Shown here: piece by piece, positions 9,137 to 16,095 of the stretch
Position numbering within the stretch: position 1 is the stretch's first letter
Layout of the letters: the number at the start of each line of letters is the position of its first letter
DNA from: JBBAAP01 sp043808305
GTDB lineage: Bacteria > Planctomycetota > MHYJ01 > JACQXL01
Length of the DNA stretch: 56,130 nt
Direction: 5' to 3'
Assembly (NCBI GenBank): GCA_043808305.1
Contig: JAZDFB010000019.1
Location: 1-56,130, forward strand
The notes under the pieces: model-generated
What the model saw: only the letters and a program-made list of their open reading frames with translations
Told to the model about the DNA's origin: nothing
The model's database searches: none
Position numbers and translations under genes: made by a program

Positions 9137-9510
9137 GGATACCCTAACCCTATAGCGGGGTGGCCATACCCCCATAGGGAGATGCCCCTACTCCCCCTGC
9201 GGGATGCCCATATCCCCGCCGTGAGATGCCCTTACTCCCGCCGTGTGATGACCTTACCCCCGTATGGGGATGCCTCTAACCCCACAAGGAGATGACCCTA
9301 TTCCCCCGGCGAGATGACCCTATCCTCTCACGGATATGCCCTTACCCCCATAGAGATATGCTCCTAACCCCATACAGGGATAGGGGTTAGGGGGTGCGGG
9401 GGTGTAGGCCACCCCCCACTGGGATGAGGGTATAGGGTAGGCGAGATGATGGTCACCCCCCATAGGGATGCCCGTACTCTCCCCTATGCATACCCCTACC
9501 CCCATCTGTC
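9137..9510. repeat. Degenerate tandem array, 17 units of exactly 22 bp
   Basis: Starting at 9137 the sequence divides into 17 blocks of 22 bp without a single insertion or deletion (374 bp). The units are divergent, but most begin GATG or TATG and continue as a pyrimidine-rich CCCTACCCCC core. Units at 9379, 9401, 9423 and 9445 switch partly to G-rich on the same strand while keeping the phase. The unit length is not a multiple of 3, so coding does not explain it. The transposase-derived DNA-binding gene begins about 300 bp to the right. Confidence 0.9.
9377..9402 (+). other. G-quadruplex motif inside the array
   Basis: Four G-runs of 3, 4, 5 and 5 residues are separated by 3-nt loops (ATA, TTA, TGC), an ideal short-loop quadruplex candidate on the plus strand. 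It falls where the array switches from C-rich to G-rich. Confidence 0.7.
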
Positions 9511-9601
9511 ATATCCTGACATATTCGGGTATAGTTTTGTCTAGTTAATGACAGGATTTTATATAACTATTTATTTATAAAATGGTTATGATGAAACAGC
9601 T

Positions 9602-9672
9602 ATGTCCAATTATTGCCAGATTTAGGAGATTTTATCTTGACTAAATGAAAAGTAATGTCTAATTATTGCCAG
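9602..9672. repeat. Pair of 18-bp direct repeats
   Basis: ATGTCYAATTATTGCCAG occurs at 9602-9619 and 9655-9672 (one mismatch), 53 bp apart, in the AT-rich stretch upstream of the 9806 gene. It could be an operator pair or the end of a lost transposon. Confidence 0.6.
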
Positions 9673-9712
9673 TGAGCCAATAACCCTTGTGGCAGTAACT
9701 GGACAGAATTAT

Positions 9713-9786
9713 GCCACAGATTATACATGGGCCGTTGGTCCCGCCGAAGCGGGATCGGGCGGGACAAACTGCCAGAGTACGCAGAT
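9713..9786. repeat. Composite hairpin element with CACAGATT flanks
   Basis: The left edge GCCACAGATTATAC, internal CCCGCC/GGCGGG-type palindromes and right edge CCAGAGTACGCAGATT match the element at 34131-34200, which has the same edges and a different interior. Confidence 0.65.
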
Positions 9787-9805
9787 TAATTGATGAATTA
9801 ATGCA

Positions 9806-10705
9806 ATGAGTATGGAAATATTTTTACGTCTGAGCGATGAAGAGTGCCGGGGTATTTATCATTCCATCCGCTGGCCGGGCGGGGTCAGGTGTATCAAATG
9901 CGGCCAAGAACAGCGCAAGATATACCGCGAGCGCCGGGCGAATCTCTGCCGGTATTACTGCGTCCGGTGTAAACTCTGGTTTAATGATTTCACCGGCACC
10001 ATTTTTGAAGGCCGTCGTCTGTCACTGCGGCAGTGGTTTCAATCGATGTACCTGGCGCTGGAATCAAAACAATCCGCGGCCGAAATCGCCAGGCAGATAA
10101 AGGTCAACCGCCACACGGCCGAAGCCGTCATTAAATTAATCGGGAGCCAGGAGCCCTGGTGCCGGCTGATTCTGGGCAAGATTACCAGGACCACCGGCAA
10201 AGGTGCGGTTTCGCTGATGCCGTTTGCCCAGGCGCAGAATACGCTGGGCGTCAGCCGCCGGACGATGTACCGCCTGATTGCCGCGGGCGCGCTTTCCGCA
10301 ATCAAGGTGGGCGGCAGATGGCGCTTCCGGGCGGAGGATATCCAAAAATACATCACCTCAAAAATCAGCCGTTACGGCACCACCGCTACCGGCGAATATT
10401 TCTATTTCAGTGAGAATGTCCTGGATAAATACCGTAAAGACAAGGCCAAATACTATGTGCATGAAGAAGCATACCAGGGCCGGGTCGGTTCAAAGCAGGA
10501 CTACCAGGATGTGCATACGCTCAAGTCGCTCCGGCACCAGATTAGTGGCGTCAAACCGTTTACCGAACTGCGCTACCGCAAGGTCATTGCGCCGGATGGC
10601 CAGCACGCACTGGCCGTCAGCCACAAGGACTACCAGCAACTACCGGTTGAGGAATATGTGCACTGGTCTAACTTTCTGATATATGGAAGCAAAGCCTCCC
10701 GATAG
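9806..10705 (+). CDS. IS1595-type zinc-ribbon/HTH head fused to excisionase-type HTH, no transposase catalytic domain
   Basis: The 299-aa protein opens like an IS1595/ISXO2-family transposase. A zinc ribbon has CIKC at about residue 30 and CVRC about 20 residues later, followed by the family-typical FTGTIFEGRRLSLRQWF and a helix-turn-helix (SAAEIARQIKVNRHTAEAVI). Where the DDE nuclease should follow, there is instead a MerR/excisionase-type DNA-binding module (AQNTLGVSRRTMYRLIAAGA, KVGGRWRFRAEDIQKYI). An unrecognised 110-residue tail (KYYVHEEAYQGRVG, EYVHWSNFLIYGSK) ends the protein. It therefore looks like a domesticated DNA-binding protein with two sequence readers and not an active transposase. 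The gene is intact, alone, and sits beside the 22-bp array. A second ATG 6 nt downstream is an alternative start. Confidence 0.75.
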   Translation: MSMEIFLRLSDEECRGIYHSIRWPGGVRCIKCGQEQRKIYRERRANLCRYYCVRCKLWFNDFTGTIFEGRRLSLRQWFQSMYLALESKQSAAEIARQIKVNRHTAEAVIKLIGSQEPWCRLILGKITRTTGKGAVSLMPFAQAQNTLGVSRRTMYRLIAAGALSAIKVGGRWRFRAEDIQKYITSKISRYGTTATGEYFYFSENVLDKYRKDKAKYYVHEEAYQGRVGSKQDYQDVHTLKSLRHQISGVKPFTELRYRKVIAPDGQHALAVSHKDYQQLPVEEYVHWSNFLIYGSKASR

Positions 10706-10767
10706 GGATAAGAAGCAGCCACAGAGGCATTGATGACCCCGATGTCGCTACGCTCATTGGGATAACA

Positions 10768-10797
10768 TGGCAGTACGTCGTTGCACTCCTACTGCCA
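10768..10797. repeat. Variable-stem hairpin element
   Basis: TGGCAGTA/TACTGCCA with loop CGTCGTTGCACTCC, the reverse orientation of the GGARTGNAACGACG loop type. It is followed by ACAGGGACT and 'gagactcttaagagac', a phrase repeated near 2628, 29960 and 34238. Confidence 0.7.
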
Positions 10798-10919
10798 CTA
10801 ACAGGGACTGGACGAGACTCTTAAGAGACAGGTCGGGAGGCGCTGGGTTACGCCTGGCGCCCGGGGGTTCTGGAACACCAGCGCGGTGGCGCTAATAGAC
10901 TACTTATCTTCCATCGTTT

Positions 10920-11273
10920 TCATCGGTTTATAATCTTCAGAGGAGGCATCATTGGAGATGATATTCCCATCGATATTAGTGTGTAAATTAATAAGGCAAG
11001 GGTAGCCATAATGATATTAAAAAACAAAAGATACTTTCTTGCCCAGAAATATTTCTGAAGACTCGGATAAACGACCATTGCTATGATAAATAGATACGAA
11101 TGTTCAGTTAGAAACAGAGTCCAGATACTTTGAAGAGGGAGATCCATTGATTCCCAAATTTTGCGTAGGTACGGAGCACTAAAAGCGCATGTAATTATGA
11201 ACGAAGCAACCCAAAGTATTTCGGTTATAATGATTAATACGATATTTGAGGCATTTCTATCTTCTTTAGTCAT
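10920..11273 (-). CDS. Small integral membrane protein, hypothetical
   Basis: The 117-aa protein is almost entirely hydrophobic, with about three membrane spans (IVLIIITEILWVASFIITCAF; SYLFIIAMVVYPSL; LLFFNIIMATLALLIYTLI). No family is recognised. Its ATG overlaps the 3' end of the upstream HEAT gene by 8 nt, so it is the last member of that operon and probably translationally coupled. A role in anchoring or partnering the HEAT proteins is only suggested by context. Confidence 0.6.
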   Translation of the reverse strand: MTKEDRNASNIVLIIITEILWVASFIITCAFSAPYLRKIWESMDLPLQSIWTLFLTEHSYLFIIAMVVYPSLQKYFWARKYLLFFNIIMATLALLIYTLISMGISSPMMPPLKIINR

Positions 11274-11862
11274 TGTTTTTTTTCACCACGCCGAGCTCTT
11301 TCAGCGCCGCACGGGCACGGGCCGGAATTTCATCACCAACCCATACCCACCCTAAGAGTGATTTTATGTCATCTATTGCTTTTTTCGGCACTTTATCCTT
11401 AGCCCCTAATTCTACCAGGACTATTGCGGTAAAAGCGCGGACTATACAATCATTATCATCCAAAAGTTTGACTAATTCAGGTATGGTTTGGCTGGCGCCA
11501 AGTTCACCTAATTTCCGAACAGCAAATTCACGAATACTGAAGTCATCATCCTGTAAGAATTTGGTAATGGCTGGTATAGCCTCTTTGACGCCAAGTTCCG
11601 CCAATGTCTGGGCAACCGACAAACAAATTACCGGATCATTATCCTGTAATAGTTTGGTAAGGTTTGGGATAGCTTCCTTGGCATCCAGCCTACTAAGGAC
11701 TCGAATAGCTTGTATTCGTTCACATTTTTCCTGACTTGAGAGTTTCGCCAGTAGTTCTTTTATACTTTCTCGGCGTTCTTTATGGCATAAAACTCCGGAG
11801 ATGCTAGCCGCGAAAACGGCCAGAATAGTTAAGTCAATACTGATGCGCAGGAATAGGTTCAT
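11266..11862 (-). CDS. Membrane-anchored HEAT-repeat protein
   Basis: The 198-aa protein has one N-terminal hydrophobic segment (residues 9-27) without a lipobox, then a HEAT block of about five repeats of the type KEAIPNLTKLLQDNDPVI. It ends with the terminal motif ARARAALKELGV that closes every HEAT block in this cluster. The start overlaps the stop of the larger upstream HEAT gene in an ATGA arrangement, implying translational coupling. It looks like a one-block version of the two- and three-block neighbours. Confidence 0.75.
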   Translation of the reverse strand: MNLFLRISIDLTILAVFAASISGVLCHKERRESIKELLAKLSSQEKCERIQAIRVLSRLDAKEAIPNLTKLLQDNDPVICLSVAQTLAELGVKEAIPAITKFLQDDDFSIREFAVRKLGELGASQTIPELVKLLDDNDCIVRAFTAIVLVELGAKDKVPKKAIDDIKSLLGWVWVGDEIPARARAALKELGVVKKNND

Positions 11863-13850
11863 TTCTTTTCCTCCGGGACTTCGACTCCGAGCACTTTCAG
11901 CGCCAAACGGGCACGGGTCGAATATTCATTGCCCCATTTTGAGAGTGTTTTTATATCCTCTATCGCCTTGGCGGTTATTTTATCCTTGGCGCCTAATTCG
12001 ACCAGGACCACTGCCGCAAGGCTGCGTATAACCTTGTTATCGTCATCCAAAACTTTGGCTAATTCAGGTATAACTTCTTTGGCCCCTATTAGCGGGGCTG
12101 CCTGCGGGCTAGCGCAGAGCTGGCCCAGCGCATAAACAGCCGCGCCGCGAACCTTGGAGTCTTTGTCCCGTAATAATCCGGCAATGGCCGGGATAGACTC
12201 CTTGGCGCCGAGTTTTCCCAATGCCCAAACAGCCGACGCGCGAACCTTTGGGTCATCATTCTGTAATAATTCGTTCATCTCCGAGATTTCCTCTTTGGCA
12301 TTCTGTTTTTCCTCCGCGCCTAATTCCTTCAACGCCGCCCGGGCGCGGGCCGAGGAATCGCCGCCCCACTTTAGGAGTGTTTTTATATCCGCTATTGCTT
12401 TGGCGGTTATTTTATCCTTGGCGCCTAATTCCACCAGGACCACTGCCGCAAGGCCGCGGACTTTATTGTCCGTATCGTCCAAGACCTTGGCTAATTCAGG
12501 TATGACTTCTTTGGCCCCTATTAGCGGGGCTGCCTGCGGGCTAGCGCAGAGCTGGCCTAATGCATCAACGGCAGTCCAGCGAACCGCCGGGTCCGTATCC
12601 TGTAATAATCCGGTGATGGCCGGGATGGTTTCTTTGGCGCCGAGCCGTCCCAATGCGCTAACAGCCGATGCGCGGACATCGGGGTCATTTAATAATCCGG
12701 TAATGGCCGGGATGGCCGCTTTAGCACCAAGCTGGCTTAATGTATAAATAGCCGACCGGCGAACCTCCGGGTCTGTATCCTGCAATAATCCGGTAATTGC
12801 CGGGATGGATTCTTTGGCGTCAAGTTTCCTCAATGCCCAAACAGCCGTCTCGCGGACATTTGCGGTATTATGCTCTAATAATCCGGTAATGGCCGGGATG
12901 GCTTCTTTGGCGTCAAGTCTTACCAATGCCTTGACAGCCGACCGGCTAACCTCCGGGTCATTATCCTGCCCCCGTGCGGGGGGGCTCACCTCTAATAATC
13001 TGATAATTTCCGAGATAGTTTCTTTGGCATCCATTTCAATAAGGGCGTCAAAAGCGTTTTCTTGCTCATCACGATTTTTACTTGAGATTTGCGCCAGTAA
13101 TTCTTTTATTCGTTTCTGGTGCGCTTCATCTATGGGGGGCGGGGTCCCGGAATAATCGGGATTAAGTTTATCCTCCCGAATCTTTCGGGAGGGTTGCGAC
13201 TCCGCAGGCGGTTTATCCTCCACACCGAGGACTTTAAGCGCCGATTTGGCCGACTTGCGAACCTCCGGGTCGTTATCCTCTAATAATTTGGTAATGTCAG
13301 GAATTGTTTCTTTGGCGCCAAGCCGCCCTAATGCACTAACAGCTATCGAGCGAACATTCCCGTCATTATCCTGCGACAGTTTGGTAATTTCCGGGATTGC
13401 CTGTTTAGCGCCGAGTCTCACCAATGCGTCAACAGCCAACCAGCGAACCCGCCGGTCATTATCCTGCAATAATCCGGTAATCTGGGGGATAGCCTGGTTG
13501 GCCTCTATTAGCGGGGCTGCCTGCGGGCTAGCGCCAAGCCGGCCCAATACTTCAATAGCCGACGAACGAACATTTTTGTAATCATGCTGTAATAATCCGG
13601 TAAGCTCCGGGATGGTTTCCCGGGCATTTAGTTTAATAAGAGTATCAGCAGCATTTTTGGTATCATCTAAGTCTTGGCTGGTGATTTGTTTGAGCGCCTG
13701 TTTTATCTGTTGCCGGCGTGCTTCCTCGGGCATTTGTTTTACAGTTGTTTCCTGTGCCGGCGAGGTGGTGGTTTGAGACGGTTTATCCTCGCTCTTACCG
13801 CAACCGCTGATTATTATTAGGATAATACCAACCAATAACCAATATCGCAT
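11859..13850 (-). CDS. HEAT-repeat lipoprotein with in-frame palindromic inserts
   Basis: The start is placed at the ATG at 13850 because it gives a clean lipoprotein signal (hydrophobic residues 4-14, then ISGC with Cys17); an upstream ATG would put 13 charged residues in front. After a Pro/Thr-rich linker, three HEAT blocks follow. Each is made of about 31-residue units (EAIPAITGLLQDTDPEVRRSA), and the blocks end in AKAIADIKTLL...ARARAALK. The unit period is broken by extra peptides: ASPQAAPLI three times and VSPPARG once. All are encoded by GC-rich palindromes that also exist outside genes. Two of the ASPQAAPLI sites lie at equivalent places in duplicated blocks. The second linker (SRKIREDKLNPDYSGT) also covers two palindromes. 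Likely role: envelope scaffold; partner unknown. Confidence 0.8.
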   Translation of the reverse strand: MRYWLLVGIILIIISGCGKSEDKPSQTTTSPAQETTVKQMPEEARRQQIKQALKQITSQDLDDTKNAADTLIKLNARETIPELTGLLQHDYKNVRSSAIEVLGRLGASPQAAPLIEANQAIPQITGLLQDNDRRVRWLAVDALVRLGAKQAIPEITKLSQDNDGNVRSIAVSALGRLGAKETIPDITKLLEDNDPEVRKSAKSALKVLGVEDKPPAESQPSRKIREDKLNPDYSGTPPPIDEAHQKRIKELLAQISSKNRDEQENAFDALIEMDAKETISEIIRLLEVSPPARGQDNDPEVSRSAVKALVRLDAKEAIPAITGLLEHNTANVRETAVWALRKLDAKESIPAITGLLQDTDPEVRRSAIYTLSQLGAKAAIPAITGLLNDPDVRASAVSALGRLGAKETIPAITGLLQDTDPAVRWTAVDALGQLCASPQAAPLIGAKEVIPELAKVLDDTDNKVRGLAAVVLVELGAKDKITAKAIADIKTLLKWGGDSSARARAALKELGAEEKQNAKEEISEMNELLQNDDPKVRASAVWALGKLGAKESIPAIAGLLRDKDSKVRGAAVYALGQLCASPQAAPLIGAKEVIPELAKVLDDDNKVIRSLAAVVLVELGAKDKITAKAIEDIKTLSKWGNEYSTRARLALKVLGVEVPEEKK
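12083..12116. repeat. In-frame palindromic insert, HEAT gene copy 1
   Basis: CCCCTATTAGCGGGG followed by CTGCCTGCGGGCTAGCG adds about 10 residues (CASPQAAPLI on the minus strand) between 'GQL' and 'GAK', which are adjacent in ordinary HEAT units. Confidence 0.75.
12513..12546. repeat. In-frame palindromic insert, HEAT gene copy 2
   Basis: Same 30-bp insert at the equivalent site of the middle HEAT block. It could be an independent insertion, or the block may have been duplicated after copy 1 inserted. Confidence 0.75.
12969..12992. repeat. In-frame palindromic insert of a second type
   Basis: CCCCCGTGCGGGGG followed by GGCTCACCTCT adds VSPPARG between 'LLE' and 'QDNDPEV'. The intergenic relative at 39407-39431 is CCCTCGTACGAGGG followed by the same GGCTCACCTCT. 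Confidence 0.75.
13501..13534. repeat. In-frame palindromic insert, HEAT gene copy 3
   Basis: It resembles the copies at 12083 and 12513 but sits in a non-equivalent unit of the first block (GASPQAAPLI before EANQAIP), so it is probably an independent insertion. Confidence 0.7.
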
Positions 13851-13913
13851 AAATACTTTCTTTTGCCACGAATGCACACGAATGAACACTAACCGCGGAT
13901 TAAGCGGACCAAT

Positions 13914-15914
13914 CTACTTATCTTCCTTTACATCTGCTCCGAGGGCTTTGAGCGCCGCACGGGCACGAGCACTAAAAGAAACATCGTTTAATAGTGTTTT
14001 TATATCCTCTATTGATTTAACCGGTACTTTATCCTTGGCACCTAATTCCACCAGGATCAATGCGGTAATACTGCGAGTATCCCGGTCATAATGATCTAAA
14101 AACTTAATTAGTTCAGGTATGGCTTGGCCGGCTCCAAGTTGACCTAATGCCTTAATAGCCGACCAGCGCACATTTGGGTCATTATCATTTAATAATTTGG
14201 TAATCTCAGGAATAGTTTCTTTAGCGCCAAGGCTACCTAATGCATCAACAGCAAACCAGCGAACCCGTCCGTCATTGTCATGTAATAATCTGGAAATCTG
14301 AGGAATAGATTCTTTGGCGTCAAGTTTACTTAATGTATCAGCAGCTAAGCAGCGAATCCGTTGGTTACTATCCTGCAATAATCTGGTAATCTGGAGTACG
14401 GCCTCTTTAGCGCCAAGTTGGCCCAATACACTAACTGCCGACAAGCGGACATTGGAGTTATCATCTTGTAATGATTTGGTAATTTGAGGGATGGCTTCTT
14501 TGGCATCAAGTTGTCCCAATAGACCAACAGCCGATGATCGAACCTCTGCGTCATTATGCTGTAATAGTTTTATAACATCTGGGCTGGCCTCTTTCGCTCC
14601 AAGTTGCCCCAATGCCCGGACAGCCGACAAGCGAACCTCTGGGTTATTATCCTGTAATAGTTTGGTAAGCTCCGCTACAAACTTCTTAGTGTCAAGGTTT
14701 CTCAATGCAAAAACAGCCGACTCGCAATTTGGGTCATTTAATAATCGGATAATGTCCGGGATTGCTTCTTTAGCATCCAGTTTATAAAGAATAACAATAG
14801 CCCTTACCCGCTCATTATGGTCTTGACTTCTGAGTTGGGTCAGTGCTTGTTTTATCTTTTCCTGGCGTACTTCATCTATGGGGGGCGGGGCTGGCGGTTT
14901 ATCCTCCACTCCCAGCTCTTTGAGCGCCGCACGGGCACGGACCGGATAATCTCCACTATACTTTAAGAATTGTTTTATATCTTCTAGTACTTTTGCCGGC
15001 ACTTTATCCTTGGCACCTAATTCTACCAGAACTATTGCCGTCATACCACGAATATACTTATTTTCATCATCTAAAAACTTAATTATTTCAGGCATGGCTT
15101 GGCTGTCACCAAGTTGTCCCAATGTCAAAGTAGCCGACCAGCGAACAATTGGGTCATTATCCTGTAATAGCTTGGTGATTTCCGGGATTGCTTCCTTAGC
15201 GCCAAGTTTCACCAATGCATCAACAGTAGGCCAGCGAATCTCCAAGTCATCATCCTTCAATAGTTTGATAATGTTCGGAATTGCCTCCTTGGCGTCAAGT
15301 CTCGCTAATGCTTCAATAGCAAACTTGCGAACATAATGGTAATCATCCTGCAGTAATGCAGTAATTGCTGGGATGGACTCTTTAGCGTCAAACTTACCCA
15401 ATGCCTCAACAGCCGGCGCGCGAACCCTTGGGTCACTATCCTGTAATAGTTTGGTAATATCTGGTATTGCCTCTTTAGCGCCGAGTTTACCCAATGCCTC
15501 AACAGCCCTCCCTCGAACATCTGAGACAGTATCCTGTAATAATTTAGTGATTTCCGGGATAGCTTCCTTGGCGCCAAGATTTCCCAATAAATGAATAGCT
15601 AATAGGCGAACCCATATGTCGCTATCCTGCAATAGTTTTACAATGTTAGGGATAGCTTCTTTAGCATTAAGTTCTCCAATGGCGATAATAGCATTTCTTC
15701 GCTCATTACTGTCTTGGCTTGAAAGTTGCTCCAATAATTCCTTTATTAGTTTCTGGCGGGCTTCATCTGTCGGTTGTTGTGTAGTTATCTCCTGCGGGGG
15801 AGGGGCAAGTGGTTTATTATCACCTTTGCCCCTATCAGCGGAACTGTCTTTGGACTTGCCGCAACCGCTGATTATAGCGAGACTGATTAATAATATGATT
15901 ATTATCTGCCTCAT
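13914..15914 (-). CDS. HEAT-repeat lipoprotein, first gene of the cluster
   Basis: The ATG at 15914 is preferred over the TTG at 15950, which is the promoter's -35. The 666-aa product has a textbook lipoprotein signal (RQIIIILLISLAIISGC, Cys18) and a low-complexity Pro/Ser/Lys linker. Two HEAT blocks follow, about residues 50-310 and 325-660, each of roughly eight to nine units of the form KEAIPEITKLLQDNDP. Each block ends with VLVELGAKDKVP and ARARAALKELG. The second block begins after a repeat of the linker (PPAPPPIDEVRQEKIKQAL), so the protein arose by internal duplication. The 63-bp gap to the next HEAT gene contains only the CACGAATG phrase. Paralogs: 11859-13850 and 30210-31583. Confidence 0.82.
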   Translation of the reverse strand: MRQIIIILLISLAIISGCGKSKDSSADRGKGDNKPLAPPPQEITTQQPTDEARQKLIKELLEQLSSQDSNERRNAIIAIGELNAKEAIPNIVKLLQDSDIWVRLLAIHLLGNLGAKEAIPEITKLLQDTVSDVRGRAVEALGKLGAKEAIPDITKLLQDSDPRVRAPAVEALGKFDAKESIPAITALLQDDYHYVRKFAIEALARLDAKEAIPNIIKLLKDDDLEIRWPTVDALVKLGAKEAIPEITKLLQDNDPIVRWSATLTLGQLGDSQAMPEIIKFLDDENKYIRGMTAIVLVELGAKDKVPAKVLEDIKQFLKYSGDYPVRARAALKELGVEDKPPAPPPIDEVRQEKIKQALTQLRSQDHNERVRAIVILYKLDAKEAIPDIIRLLNDPNCESAVFALRNLDTKKFVAELTKLLQDNNPEVRLSAVRALGQLGAKEASPDVIKLLQHNDAEVRSSAVGLLGQLDAKEAIPQITKSLQDDNSNVRLSAVSVLGQLGAKEAVLQITRLLQDSNQRIRCLAADTLSKLDAKESIPQISRLLHDNDGRVRWFAVDALGSLGAKETIPEITKLLNDNDPNVRWSAIKALGQLGAGQAIPELIKFLDHYDRDTRSITALILVELGAKDKVPVKSIEDIKTLLNDVSFSARARAALKALGADVKEDK

Positions 15915-15921
15915 AGGATAA

Positions 15922-15950
15922 TATCTACAATAAGAGAGGGGGAATGTCAA
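15922..15950 (-). promoter_or_regulatory. Sigma70-type promoter positioned for leaderless mRNA
   Basis: Minus strand: TTGACA (15950-15945), exactly 17 nt, TAGATA (15927-15922), then 7 nt to the ATG at 15914, with no ribosome site. The predicted transcription start coincides with the start codon. Confidence 0.7.
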
Positions 15951-15960
15951 TTTATATTAA

Positions 15961-16055
15961 GCCACAGATTATACTTCTGCAGTTGGAGGAACGATTTACT
16001 GCCGAGTATCCTCGGCTGTAACTCACTACGTTCTAACAGCCGATGGACACAGATT
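15961..16055. repeat. Composite hairpin element with CACAGATT flanks
   Basis: The left edge GCCACAGATTATAC and right edge GGACACAGATT enclose TCGGCTGT/ACAGCCGA (16012-16043, loop AACTCACTACGTTCTA). That stem and nearly the same loop recur, inverted, at 21635-21666. Confidence 0.7.
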
Positions 16056-16095
16056 GAAGAATGGAAATAAAGTCTCGTAAAGTCCCTGTTTAGTT

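Noticed and set aside
9137..9510. CRISPR array
   Set aside because: Units are contiguous 22-mers with no alternation of conserved repeat and unique spacer, and no cas genes are nearby. The same applies to 51153-51438.
12154..12747. 197-aa plus-strand ORF (and similar ones at 13246, 14491, 15010)
   Set aside because: Antisense shadows of HEAT repeats, which leave long open frames on the other strand; no domains and no ribosome sites.
10920..16000. Phycobilisome lyase-type HEAT proteins
   Set aside because: HEAT profiles often give this label, but there are no phycobiliproteins, and the proteins are lipoproteins made only of HEAT units.
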